DNA from: Verticillium longisporum
Lineage: Eukaryota; Ascomycota; Sordariomycetes; Glomerellales; Plectosphaerellaceae
Length of the DNA stretch: 64,000 nt
Assembly: GCA_019188255.1 (NCBI GenBank)
Contig: JAETXT010000006.1
Span: 5,704,001 to 5,768,000 of the forward strand
Reading direction: 5' to 3'
In this document: positions 1 to 11,833 of the stretch, one piece after another
Numbering within the stretch: position 1 is the first letter of the stretch
How the letters are laid out: the number at the start of each line of letters is the position of its first letter
Position numbers and translations under genes: made by a program
The notes under the pieces: generated by a model
Seen by the model: only the letters and a program-made list of their open reading frames with translations
Told to the model about the DNA's origin: nothing
The model's database searches: none

Positions 1-2
1 CA

Positions 3-1407
3 CGTGTCGGGTCAGCGCCGCAGGACCCGCGAAGGACTTCTTCAGAAGAGGTCGGAGACGCCGATGGTGCAGGCCCGCCGCCAGGACATGTTGCCCATGG
101 TGAAGTCCAGCGATGGAACCACCCTCGCGGCAACGTGCCCAAGCTGGCTTTCGCCTTTCTGTCCTTCATCATTGCCGGCCTCAACGACGCGGCCGTTGGT
201 GTGGGTTCAACCTCGACTCTCCTCCTGATGAAAGCCGCTAACATTGGCTAGGCCCTCATTCCTTACGTATGTCATGGCACGAGTCCACCCCTCCTGACGG
301 CCTGCTGACAGACGACAGCTTGAACAATACTACGACCTCAACTACACGATCGTGTCGCTCGTCTTCCTGACCCCTTTTGCCGGCTACTCAGTCGCTGCCT
401 TTACCAATGCACGCATCCACATGAAGTACGGCCAGCGCGGCGTCGCTGTCATGGCTCCGCTGTGCCACATCGTCACCTACGCCGTCGTCGCCACACACCC
501 GCCCTTCCCCGTCATCGTCGTCATCTACGCCATCTCCGGCTTCGGCAACGGCCTCACCGATGCCTGCTACTGCGCCTGGGTCGGCGACATGGACAAGGCC
601 AACCAGGTCCAGGGCTTCATGCACGCCTGCTACTCCCTCGGTGCCCTCTTTGCCCCGCTCATCGCCACCTCCATGGTCGTCAAGGCCGGCCTGCCGTGGT
701 ACACCTTTTACTACATCATGATCGCCATCTCCGTGCTCGAGTGGGTCGGCCTCACCATCACCTTCTGGCACAAGACGGGCGCCGTCTACCGCGCCGAGCA
801 CCCGCGCCAGGACGGCGCCCAGGGCGCTGGCACCAAGGACGCCCTCAAGAGCAAGGTCACCTGGATGTGCGCCCTCTTCTTCTTCACCTACATGGGCGTC
901 GAGGTCGGCCTCGGCGGCTGGGTCGTCACCTTCATGCTGCGCGTGCGCGAGGCCGGCGCCTACGCATCCGGTATCTCCGGCTCCGGCTTCTGGGCCGGCA
1001 TGGTCGCTGGCCGCGCCGGTCTGGGTTTCGTGACTGAGCGCTTCGGCGAGCGCCTCTGCATCAGCATCTACCTCGTCTGCTGCATCGCGCTGCAGCTGCT
1101 CTTCTGGCTCGTGCCGCGCTTCGAGGTCTCCGCCGCCGCCGTCGCCTTCCTCGGCTTCTTCCTCGGGCCCATGTTCCCCGGCGCCGTCACCGTCACCGCC
1201 AAGCTACTGCCCAAGGACATCCACGTCAGCGCCATCGGCTTCGCCATGGCTATGGGCGGCACCGGCGGCACCGTCTTCCCCTTTGCCATTGGTGCCATTG
1301 CAGCGAAGCGCGGTCTGCTCGTGCTGCAGCCCATCATTCTCGCGCTCATTGTCGTCGTCGCCGGCGTATGGCTTGCCTTTCCTCGGATCAAGAAACGCCA
1401 GACGTGA
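3..1407 (+). CDS. MFS transporter (fucose-permease/BSC6-like), 5' partial
   Basis: Membrane carrier of the major facilitator superfamily; the substrate cannot be read from sequence. The frame is open from base 3 with no in-frame ATG, so the start lies left of the window. Three exons (3-200, 252-266, 319-1407) are joined by 51-bp and 52-bp introns, both in phase 0, giving 433 visible residues. The N-terminal segment is hydrophilic and Gly/Pro/Glu-rich, followed by the family-typical RWNHPRGN. Then come alternating hydrophobic helices starting at LAFAFLSFIIAGLNDAAVG, and a Gly-rich late helix (FAMAMGGTGGTVFPFAIG). Fungal proteins of this type are often annotated as BSC6 or FHS-family sugar porters. 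It converges on the next transporter. The family is sure; the substrate is not. Confidence 0.85.
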
Positions 1408-1532
1408 GTGCGCGTGTACTGGTGGAGTTGGGCTGTCTGTTGGATTTCTGCGTAAGCCAAGCTTGGTTGCCGTACAATACATCATTCGACTCTGAGTATT
1501 TTTAAGACAAGCATCATGCACAAACTCATGCT

Positions 1533-1622
1533 TCTGATGATTTGAAAGATGGTAATTTTAAGGATGGCAATTTTGAAGATGATGATTGAAAGATGATGAT
1601 TCAAAAGATGATGATTTCAAAA
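1533..1622. repeat. Degenerate tandem repeat, unit about GATGATGATTxAAAA
   Basis: About six imperfect copies of a 13-16 base unit (GATGATTTGAAA, GATGGTAATTTT, GATGGCAATTTTGAA, GATGATGATTGAAA, GATGATGATTCAAAA, GATGATGATTTCAAAAA). They lie in the 376-bp stretch between the stop codons of two convergent transporter genes. The position suggests shared 3' UTR or terminator sequence; a role is not shown. Nothing else is seen in this intergenic stretch. Confidence 0.6.
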
Positions 1623-1783
1623 ATAGTTGATTTCATGCCCGTGTCAAAACCTTGACGAAACCCCTGTTTGCGCCGAAAGCCATTCTACATACAGTCTTTA
1701 TGAAGCCGGCTCATGCCAGCCATGTTGTACGCCCCTACGCCTTTCATACGCCGTCCCCGTGCAGCTTCCTCCCCGTACCGCGC

Positions 1784-3624
1784 CTAGTACCCGTAAAGAT
1801 TGCCGTGGTCAGCGCCAGAAGCACGAATCCTCTTGTTCTCGCGGATGAGCAGCACGCGAATGATGCACGCACACACAATGGAACCAAAGGCAAACGCGGC
1901 CGAGGCGCCAAAGCCAATGGCGTAGCGCGGCGAGTCGGACTTGGGCCAGAGGTACGCGCCGTAGATGTAGCCAATCTGGCCGCCGACGTTGGTCATGGCC
2001 AGCACGACGGCCTTCTTCTCCTTGGTCTGGCCCAGCGTCGACGATGCCCAGCCGATGATGACGCTGTTGACCGAGTACGCGCCGGCCGCGAAGATGAAGC
2101 ACGCGACGTAGCGCGCGGCCGTGTTGAGCGACGCGGCGGCGAGGGCGAAGCCTGCGACGGCAAAGGTAAGGCCCGCCGTGATGTGCCATGTGCGCTCATG
2201 GAGCCGGCCCGAGCTCCAGCCGAAGAAGATGCCGGCGGCGCCTGCGAAGATGAAGGGCGGGCACGTCATGACGAGCGTGACGGTCGTGTTGAAGCCGAGT
2301 GTCTTGATGACGCTGGTCGCAAGAATGTTAGACCCACCACCAGTATTTTTCGACGGAAGAGAGTGACACGTACGTGGGGAAGAAGCTGTTGAAGGAGCAG
2401 GCGGAGAGGTGGAAGCACTGCATCAGCACAAAGAGCCATGTGCGCTTGTCCCGGCACGCCTGCTTGAGGCCCTCGACGGCAGACGCCTGGCCAAGCGAGT
2501 CGGTGAGCTTGTCCTTCTCCATGCGGGCGTGTGCGAGCTCCTTCTCGCGTTCGCTCAGCCAGTGCGTCGTGAGGGGCGTGTTGGGGAGGAGCCAGAATCC
2601 GAGCACCGCCACGAGAGCTGTGACGACACCCTCGAGGAGGAAGAGCCAGCGCCATCCCTCGAGACCGCGAACGTCATCTAGGCCCTCGAAGACACCAGCT
2701 GCGATGAGGCCGGAGAAGCCGGTGGCCAGGATCTGAGCGCAGTACAGAACAGCGATGCGGGTTGCGACCTCTGTGCGGCCCAGTCAGCAAGCGGCAAGGG
2801 CTTCCTTGTCATGGTTGGAGGACTCACCTTTGCGGGTATAGAAGATCGAAAGCATGTATGTGGCACCGGGATAGAACTGTGCCAGAGGTCAGAAGAGTCT
2901 TCGATTCAGCGCCGAGCTGTACTCACAGGAGCTTCGGTGATTCCCAGGAAGAAACGGCATGCTACGAGGCCAGCAAAGTTGTTGACGAGAGCGGTGCAAG
3001 CTACGGAGTCACGACCGTCAGTGTGGATCCTGAAGGGTTCAGAGTGGCAGGCCACGCCAGATGCCACACGCCAACGTACCGGACACAGCAGCCCACACAA
3101 CCATCCAAGAGCTCATGTAAATTCCAGGATTCACCTTTGTGATCAACATGTTGGAAGGGATCTGCATGAGGACATAGCCCACAAACAGACTGCAGCCGAG
3201 TCAGCTTCGGGAATGCCCCAGCGTTGCTGTCCTCGTTGAATACTCACATGGACACGGCCGTGTTAAAATCTGTTCCCGTCATCTTGAGGTCGTCTTCGAG
3301 ACCGTTGAGACGTGCTTGTGCAATGGCGTTGCGATCGACGTAGTTTAAAAAGTACATCACACAGAGTGTGGGCTGTCGACATTTTCGCGGTCAGCGCTTT
3401 GTCAGGAAATGAACGAGTGACCACCACGCTCCACGTACCATGATGCGATAGTCAAGCTTCTTCACCAAACGAATCTCCTCTGGATCCGTCTTCTTTGCTG
3501 TTCCCGTGTAATCGACCTCGCCCTCTTCAGCAAAGACTTGCTTCTCGCCATCGTCGTCGATGTTGCTGCGCACATGGTCGATGTGCTCCTCCCGCGAGGC
3601 ACGCTTCTCCTGAGGGGTCGTCAT
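1784..3624 (-). CDS. Dal5/allantoate-permease family MFS transporter
   Basis: Predicted plasma-membrane anion:cation symporter (ACS family) of the group that includes yeast Dal5, Tna1 and Fen2; substrates are small carboxylates or vitamins. Seven exons (3439-3624, 3248-3372, 3080-3189, 2927-3000, 2828-2876, 2374-2770, 1784-2312) encode 489 residues, and all junction phases agree. A hydrophilic Asp/Glu-rich N-terminus leads to KKLDYRIM and then the family motif LCVMYFLNYVDRNAIAQARL at the first helix. Also typical are GYVLMQIPSNM, CRFFLGITEAPFYPG and the central EGVVT. The C-terminal half includes FFPTVIKTLGFNTTVTLV and SSGRLHERTWHIT. ATG 3624 is used because it begins the hydrophilic tail and fits the exon-1 phase. 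Family assignment is strong; substrate is unknown. Confidence 0.9.
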
Positions 3625-3762
3625 CTCGAGTTGCTTGTTTCTATGTATGTTGTCTTCCTGACGGTGCATGCCTCGTCTCGGTGAAGAAGTTACAATGGAG
3701 AGACAGGCTGCTGTTGCAGGATTGAGACTGAAGCGGTAGTGGTGTGCGACTTGACAACCGAC

Positions 3763-3769
3763 TTTATAT
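3763..3769 (-). promoter_or_regulatory. TATA-like element upstream of the Dal5-type gene
   Basis: ATATAAA read on the minus strand, about 140 bp upstream of the ATG at 3624. The placement allows a normal leader, but the transcription start is not known. Confidence 0.35.
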
Positions 3770-5754
3770 CTCCCGTGCCGCAATCTCTATGTTTTTGATG
3801 CTCACAAACCAGGATTTTACGACTAATGTCAGTGCTGATCTTCTCAAACCTGGGGTAACAACGTGCCGTGAGTTCCAGACTTTACGGGGGCACATTTGGA
3901 ACCCGGGGATGCTGAGGCGTGGTGGTGAAGGCGGGGAAGTGGACCCCAGACTTCGCGGGGTGAACGGCGACAGATTTGACCGCCGAATCCGAGGGGGTGG
4001 GGGATTTGGGGATTTCGTCAGAGCGTCCTTCAGATGTGCCATTGGAGTTTCTTGGAGATAAGGCGTCGCGAGCTCGGCACGTTCTGGGCCGCTGATGCCT
4101 CTCCGGCTTGGCGTCCGGGGGCCTTTGAGGGGATGCCATGGCTCTCTCGGTGTGGGGAAGTGACCCAAGAGGGGCGTCATGCTGGTTTACCCCAGAAGCT
4201 TGACACAGATTGCAAATCGTAATTCCTAGTTACTATGAATGGTTGGATGTCGCTTGGGATGTACAGTTATGGCACTACTGCGACTCTAGCGTTTTGTCCA
4301 TGACGCACCGCATCTGCAGCATATGTGCTCACGGAAGGCATGCCTCAGACGCTGTTTCTTGTGCGAGGGTCTTTGCGAAAGAAGTCGCAAAGCACCCATG
4401 AGCAACGAGAAACACGTTTGGGGAGGATTTGAGAGAAACTTGGGCAGCAGTGTGAAAAGATCAGTGCAAAACTTTCCGCAAGCACGACATCCCACCTCAC
4501 ATGACCGCCATGTCTGGTGAGTTGGACGGCACCCCGATCCACACTCGTGCTGACATCGTCGGAAAGTTAAAGCACGGTGCAATCAGGTAATGATAGCGGA
4601 GAACAATACATCCCGATGATTCCACCGATAAGTTGAATCACCCACCCAAAAAAGGTGCCCTGTGGGAGAGAAATTGACAGTCGGTAAGAAAGCCACTGTT
4701 CAAAGAAAAAGAGACAGGATGTTCACAATTTATTTAGATGTTGTCTTACAAGGAACTGCGTGCGTGCTGATGCAAGCCAATACATGCCTAACACCCTGTG
4801 ATGTATAGCGAACTAGTACCCAGAACCGAGACTTCGTTATGTTGGTGGTATTCGCCTGGGGCTTCCAGCGGTCACCTGATGCCAGGTGGCCTGTGCCCTG
4901 GCACCTCCCATAGCTTAAGGTAGTTCCAGGCACCCTCCTGCCCTAGAGAATAGCTTCCCAATACAACACTCCTTTCCTCCTTTGACCTCCAACACGTTAC
5001 AGTGCTTTGGTCAGTAGGTAGAGAAAACACATTGGGGGTACATGCTTCGAGGTGCATAATCCCCAGTCAGTCAGGAGACGATACCTGAGGAAGTCTGGCA
5101 ACCGCAAAGGCGCTGGAGTGCCAAGGTGGCCAATGATTCGCGTAGGTACTACGTGCGGTTCGGATCCCAGAAGTTGGGCCGTCACGCCGGGAACGAGACC
5201 CCCCTAAGCCTGCTCACGCTTGAGATTCACGAATGGGTTCCACTGTCGCTGTCGGATTTGCAGCTGAATGGTCTCAATGCGCAATGATTCATCAGCCTTT
5301 CACCAGCTGCCACTTTGCGCGCGCATCAGCTGCTTTCAGAACAGTGCCCGCCTACGTGTCAGGGAAGTTGGATCTGTCTATCCTCTTGCGAAGCAGAAAT
5401 CGGAGCCCTGTAGGAAATTTACACAATGTTTGACTGATCCCGATGGCAGAAGAGAATGTAACAGGGGGCAACCGGCAAGTAAACGTCTTCTCACCGAGTC
5501 CGAGGCGCTTGATTGTCTTCTAAGTGGCGTGAGCCAACTTTTCATGATAGCAATTCAACGAGAGGAACGAAGTCAAAAGGAGACTCCTACTAGAAAGCTT
5601 TCGGAAATAAACTCATCAAAGAACTTGAATAAGAAATTGATGATGACGAGAAGACTTTCAGAAACCTTGTAAAGTGACGGCGCCGTTCTGGCTTGCGGAA
5701 CTCAGCACTGGAGTACGGTCTACTTGAGTGCTAATTCCTTGACGATTCGTATGT
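3770..5754. other. Intergenic, no gene recognised
   Basis: About 2 kb between the Dal5-type promoter and the tRNA. Only short, composition-driven reading frames occur and none resembles a known family. It presumably includes the upstream control region of the permease gene. Confidence 0.5.
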
Positions 5755-5849
5755 GGGGTCGTGGCGCAGTGGTAGCGCGTCTGTTTTGCATAGCTTCAAT
5801 TGAGAAGCATATCTACAGAAGGTCCCGTGTTCAATCCGCGGCGGCTCCA
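5755..5849 (+). tRNA. tRNA-Ala(TGC) with intron
   Basis: A full cloverleaf can be drawn. Acceptor arm GGGGTCG pairs with CGGCTCC (5842-5848), discriminator A 5849. The D arm is GCGC/GCGC around AGTGGTA. The anticodon stem is TCTGT (5780-5784) with ACAGA (5815-5819). The loop reads TTTGCA plus T, putting TGC at positions 34-36 (Ala). The T arm is CCGTG/CGCGG with loop TTCAATC. A 23-base intron (about 5791-5813) follows position 37, the canonical site, and contains a small GCTTC/GAAGC hairpin. A and B boxes are intact, and a T4 Pol III terminator follows at 5858. Confidence 0.92.
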
Positions 5850-5857
5850 ACTTTGTG

Positions 5858-5861
5858 TTTT
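5858..5861 (+). terminator. Pol III terminator of tRNA-Ala
   Basis: A TTTT run starts 9 bases after the discriminator base, the expected place and minimum length for RNA polymerase III termination. Confidence 0.7.
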
Positions 5862-6335
5862 GCCCTTATAGTCGACGGGACGTTCTTCTTTGATGCGTAT
5901 AACAGCTGGGGTTCGGAACAAACCAAACTGGTTTGATTGCATTACGTGTATGCCCCGTCAAAAAAAAAAAAAAAAAAAAAACCAATCTGGCGTCCCTCGT
6001 TTTAAATCGAGAGAGCAGTTGCGGCAATCCAAGGGAAATCGCGTGGGCTTCCATCCTGATTCATAGATTCAGATGTATCACTTGGAACTTTCAAGGGTCT
6101 TTCCTGTTGCTGCTCTTTAGGTCACTGCCTTTTGCACCATCCAGTCACTCCTATTTATATTCTCCAACCCATCTCAACCTCTCACCTGATCTTTCGACCT
6201 CTGCTTCATTTCAATCTTCAATCTACTTCACCAACATATATCTTCGTTCGTATACTATCTTCCGCAGTGCTGTCTGGCGGCACCTGATCGCTCCGCCCCC
6301 GAAGTTGGTGCCTTTCAGGTACACTGCAGCTCAAC
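5862..6335. other. Intergenic with A22 tract and pyrimidine-rich leader
   Basis: Contains a run of 22 adenines at 5960-5981. Further on (about 6120-6260) lies a C/T-rich stretch of the kind that precedes start codons in filamentous ascomycetes, consistent with the 5' leader of the GTPase gene starting at 6336. No other gene is seen. Confidence 0.55.
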
Positions 6336-9300
6336 ATGTCTCAGCTGTCTCGTACTGAAGATAGCAAACCCACCAGCTTGAAACCTATTCAATCCAGTCA
6401 CAATGAAAACGTGACATGGTTCAACTGCGAGGAGTGTCCAGTCATGGAAAGACTGCTTATTAAAGAACAGGCCGTCATCGACGCTGGGGCATATCTCAAT
6501 GAGTTGGCGCCTCTGATCAACGATGCCCTGGCGAGCAATGAGGTGGCTAAACAAGATGGAATTACAGGTCTGGCGGAGCTGAAAAACTGGGCCCAAGAGA
6601 TGCGTAAGTTGATTCGAACTAAACTCTCCCTTTACGACAGTCAAATAACTGATACAAGAATGGTAACTGCAGGCGAAGCAGAAAGCAAACGTCACTCCTT
6701 CGAGCTTCTCGTTGGTGTCGCCGGTTCAACAGGAGCTGGTAAGACATCGTTGCTCAATGCTCTCATTGGCATTCATGAGTTCCTTCCTTCAAGCTGTGAG
6801 CAGGCAGCTACCGCAGTTGTGTGCCAGGTCTCCTGGAACCATGATATGCGAGCTGGCTTTGAGTACCGCGCCGAGGTTGACTTTCACAGCTACGCGGAAA
6901 TTGAACAACAAGTGGGAATGCTCTTCCAAGCTTTGTCTTGTCTCGAGGAAATTGAAAACCGCCACGATGATGACGAGGATGCGAGGATCCAGGACCAAGC
7001 TGAAGCGCGAGCAGTCATCGACGACGTCCTTAGCAAGGCACAAGCTGTCTGGGGAACTGATCTCTCCCTCGAGGACTTTCGGGGAATGACTGCTGAGAGC
7101 TTGATGGAGTCCAACAAAGACGTACTCAGACTTCTCGGGACGACCAAAAGCCTGCACGACTCGGACCCTGAGAAGCTGTCTCGGCAGGTTCGCCCATACT
7201 TGGACTCTACGATCCACAACCACGGGAAAGAAGGGAAGCAATTTGCAGCTTGGCCTCTGGTCAAACAAGTCCGTCAATTCCTTCGCGTTGATATTCTGAA
7301 GAACGGAATTAGCCTAGTGGACCTCCCTGGGCTGGGGGACATGGTGCAGAGCCGAGCAGCAGTGGCTCAGCAATTCTATGAAAAGCTGTCAGTGACGATC
7401 ATTGTAGCCCCAGTTATTCGCGCTGCTGATGAGATGACGGCCCACTCTCTTCTTGGTGACCAACAAGAGTTACGACTTCAGATGGACGGCCGATACCACA
7501 GCAAGGGCTTTGGGTTTGTTCTCACAAAGGCCGACGACATCAATATCCGTGGTCAACTCGCGCGCTCGAAAGAGATACAGAAACAACCCGAGACAATGGC
7601 CATCCACACCCAATCCAAAGCGTTAGTGGCTGAAATCAAGGCCCTCAAGAATGAGGCAAAACTCGAAGAGGACGCACTCAAAAAGAAGAAGAAAAGGGTT
7701 ACGAAAGCCAAGAGTCAGGTAGACCGTATGGTGAAACGGCTCCATAAGGTCAGACCTAGTAAGTTTCTACATACTTCTTGGGCCTGAAGTGCTACTCGAA
7801 TCACACCGTGGAGTTCAATATTAATGTCGTTCCAGGGCAACAAGAGGCTCTCAAGCAGGAACTCCGGGTCCTCAAATCTGCGAAGTCTGAGGCCAAGCGG
7901 GGTTTGGAAGAATCACGCAAGAAGATCATGCACCTTACCGAGCAGACAGCTCGGAAAACCAGATCCCAAGCTTATATGGAGTCAAAACTTGCTTATCTTT
8001 GCACCCGAACCAGGAACGACTTCGTTCAGTCACGAATTCAGGCCGACTTTAGGGTCCGACAAAAGAGATTTTATGGCTCCAGGAAAATTCAACAGCAAGA
8101 AAGTCCTGAACTTCTTGTTGAGGTGATCGCTGTCAGCTCGTTAGCATTCTGGCGGTTGAGGAATGACGAATCCCCCATTCCCGGATTTCCTCGCGAGGCC
8201 TACACCGGGATCCCCGAGCAAAGCAATGGCTTTGGGAGTCCACCGCTGGGACTCGCGAAGAACACCTCGATACCGTTTTGAACAACTATTCAAAGCTATT
8301 GAACTGGATCCGCCAGTGGTCGCAGGACGAAGACGAGGAAGCCAATATCGTCTTCACGAAACAAGACATCGACGAAGCACTACAAACAGTTCACAATAAC
8401 AATCTAGATGTAAGCCTAACTTCTATCTACAGTTCGCTTGACTTGCTAATCTGGCATCAGTCCCTTCGGTTTGAGCTGTCTTCTTTTGAAGACGACATTG
8501 GTCGTATTGACCCTCTGCACAATAAGGACGGTATTCTTCGAGCCTGTGCTGCCAAGGTTCGGAGAGTCATAGGTCGATGGCATCTCATGAAACCCGACGA
8601 CCTTACATGCACAAACGCTATGCATTACATGACCCACAATGCCATTCTGAGGAGGGATGGCGCCAGCTATACGAGCCCAAAATCCAAAATCAATTATGCT
8701 TGGGTGCAGAGTCTGTAAGTACTAATACGCAATCACCGTAACTTCGTGCTCACCCTCCAATTTAGCGGCAAACCAATGCTCCAGCTCCTGGTGCAGGATT
8801 GGGACCAGGCAATGAACCAAGACCTCCCCGCTTTGCTTCGCCCCATGATGGAGCGCGTCGAGGTCGTGTGGCATAACTATATCCGAGAAATTCTTTATAG
8901 TCTGAAGGCTCTGAACGCTGACTTGGCTAGCCCAGTAGAACGCAGCCTGCAGGCCTTTGACCCGATCAAAGATATTATTCGCGATGAGATTCGCATGGCT
9001 CTAGATCTGGTATCCAAAGATGCTGCCTCGACTCACCCACGGCTTTTGCTGAGTCTCCAAAACTCAATTGCTCCAATTTGCCATAAAGCACTCAACCATA
9101 CAGGTCGGATCCGACGTATCCTGACTATTCATTGATGAACACTGACAAATGCGTAGGACCGGGGTGCTTCAAATCAAGGAAGGACTTCATCAAAGCTGAG
9201 GGAGCTCGCCAGGGTGAAAAGATGTTCCACAGAGCCCTTGTCGTGATGGAGAAGAGATTGAGGCTCAGCAAGCAGCGATTGCCGGAAAAGTTCGACAAGA

Positions 9301-9620
9301 TCAGCCAAAAAGCCATCACAGCCGTTGAACGGCACTTGCACGCTCTCTTTGAGAATATTCTCATCGGAGATTCTGACGAAGTCTGTGACCGAGACAGACA
9401 GCTGAAAGTCAAGACAGAGGCAAGGAAGCTGACAGTGAAGTGGCAAGCCGATTGGAACTCCGGAAGAGAGCTCCACGTCGAAGACAGTACCAATTCAGAG
9501 ACTCCGGAAGAATTTGATGCGGAAGACGCCGTGAGCCTCGGGGGTGATTCGGCGGCTGATGACGATGGCTCAGATGACGAAGCCATGGACACTGACGACG
9601 AGGGGCAAGACAGCACATAG
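6336..9620 (+). CDS. Dynamin-like large GTPase (SLIP-GC-like), one-base frameshift
   Basis: Large P-loop GTPase resembling fungal proteins annotated as nuclear GTPase SLIP-GC. Exons are 6336-6603, 6673-7758, 7836-8409, 8461-8714, 8766-9103 and 9157-9620, giving about 994 residues once one missing base is allowed for. The G1/Walker A motif GVAGSTGAGKTS is at about residues 104-115. G3 DLPGLGD is near 306-312 and the G4-like TKAD near 373-376. A Lys/Glu-rich coiled-coil segment follows (about 420-520). Then comes the motif IPGFPREAYTGIPE typical of this family, and an alpha-helical tail. The last 50 residues are strongly acidic. The frame breaks at AAA 8220-8222: IPE must join KQWLWES in the -1 frame, and exon phases fit only with one extra base. 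The cellular role in fungi is not established. Confidence 0.8.
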
Positions 9621-11833
9621 GCGGAACCGAACTCAAATTTCGGGGTATCACCGGGCGTATGATGCAGGGTTCCAGGCTTGCAGCATCATTCTTTGATCTT
9701 TCGATTTTCATCAAGCTGGCACAAACGTCCGAAGCTGGATGTCGCGATCCAATTCTTTCGGGTTTTCAGACAGCCGCTCGCTTTGCAATTCCTAGCCATC
9801 AGGAATCAGATAGCACAGATAAGGAAACATCTTGATCTTTGAGTTTTCTCCGTGAAAGGCTTGCAATAATACAGACGGTTTCACGCTGAGCGATTGAGCT
9901 CCTCAGGTTGGCAGGGAGCAGTGATCACAATTATGCCTCGCAGGACTGGCATGCTGCCTAAAATTCCAGCGTCAGTTACTATCCGGGATCTTATCGCATT
10001 CAGCCCAACGGCGAAAACGACCTGCTGAATGAGCTCCAGCGCAAAACGGGGCGAGTACAGCAATCCTTCTAACAAGTACGCAGCTCAACCCTGGACTTCA
10101 GCCCGAACTGTCCCCAAAAGTGGCATGCGTCCGACCCCGGAGTTACCGTGGGGTAGTCACATACGCTATTCACTGTGACCTCAGGGTTTAACAGGGATCT
10201 GGCAATGAGGTGCTTGCGGGGCCCAATCACCCAGTGGACCGCTTGGGAAGATTACGGGGAGCGACGAGTTATTCCGCAGACTGGCTTGACTGGTAGGCTC
10301 CGAAGGCTCCTCACGAACGCTGGAGCTACTGGGTAGAACAAGTCTAGGCGGGGCTATGGGGAGCCAGGTCGCTGACGTGCCGAGTAACGACCCCTGGCAC
10401 CCCTCCACGCTTTCACATTGCTAGGATCACATGCAGGACATGATACCAGGGAACCCTGCCAGCCGGCCCGCTTCGTGATCCTTTCGAGGCAATTGGACAA
10501 GTGACTGAAAGTGGCTGGCTGATGGTGTGAGCCAATGGAAGGGATCGTGGAAGGATTGAAGAATGCGTAGTACATGTACACAGTCTGGGCAGCCACGTTG
10601 TCCTTGGTTGCATCAGCCCGTATACAAGTACTGTACCCATCGCAGAACAGGGGCTTGGTTCAGATGCGAATAAAATAAGCAAAGAGATTTGATGCCAAGG
10701 TGCCAGTCAAGATGACTTGATCAGGCCGAGCGGCACGGGTACTTGGGTGCTCGTTGGACGACGCTTGTTACGCCAAACTCAGGACAGGGCATGCGCTACC
10801 AATCTCTTTCGGTCCGTCCATACCATCGACAAGGGAGAACTAATTTCTGGAGCGCCAGACTATACAAGCAACTTACTCGCTGCGCAAGCCTACATACAAT
10901 CGGCGCCAGGCATCTACGGACTGTTGGTCCAGGCATTCGGGCCTGCCACAAGCAACATCCCTTTCGGTGAGTTGGCAGTCAAGAACAAGCGCGGTCGCGA
11001 CAATGATAGCGTTGGCGTTGGATTTCTCTTGTACCTGTCCTCAGTAACACCCTCAAACGTCCTGCCTCGTGAGCTCAATCAGGATTAGTCTCCATGGCGC
11101 GCTAAGAAGTCAGACAAGGATCGTCCCGTCAGTCCGTCGACTGAGAAACCTCAGCGAAACCGTACAGGATTGGGACCAGTTGGCCCTACGACCCTTGACC
11201 TGACACCGGTGAGGCCAACACCCTTGAGCCTTGGCTCTTTTCCACCATCAAACGATGTCAGGCGAGGCGTTATCTTCCCATGCTGCGAATTCGACCACTG
11301 TCAAGCCTTAGCGTGCCACCCCTCCGGCTCACTAGCCGGGGAGACGTCTTTTCACCTTCCGGATCCATACCTGAAGCATCGGCCACTCGTGCCCCATATG
11401 TCGTTCTTGGCCGAGGTCGGGGGCGAGGTCAAGGGCCAAGTGGCCAGGATATTGGATGGCGCACCTGCGGGAGCGGCTACTTGTAGGTGTTGGATGGATG
11501 GGGGGGCAGAGTGACACGGAGGACAACCGATTAATAAAAAAAATGGCCTTGCCTGGTCTCGCGACCCAAGGTCCTTGTGTTTCCTTTCCGTCAGTTTACG
11601 ACACATCACTTCTTCATTGCCTGTTCACGACCTAGGGGACGACCGGACGAGGGGCCTGTCCACTTCTACACGAACATCGCCTGTCTACCCCACGATTCTG
11701 GTGGACCACGTTCATCGCAGGACCGTCGCGACAGACAGACTGCTCTTACCCGATAATCAGTCCGCGGGGTCAATCGACCACTGAACAACTAGTGCTAGGG
11801 ACGGGGAGTCCGCCCGAGCTGCTACCGACCACG
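9621..11833. other. Intergenic, no gene recognised
   Basis: About 2.2 kb. The longest frame (10717-11088, 123 codons) has no recognisable domain and no splice context. The last few hundred bases before 11834 are probably the promoter and leader of the SH3 gene. No repeats or RNA genes were recognised. Confidence 0.45.

Noticed and set aside
10717..11088. 123-codon frame in the gap between the GTPase and SH3 genes
   Set aside because: No known motif, no splice sites or TATA, unremarkable composition; could be coding, but nothing supports it.
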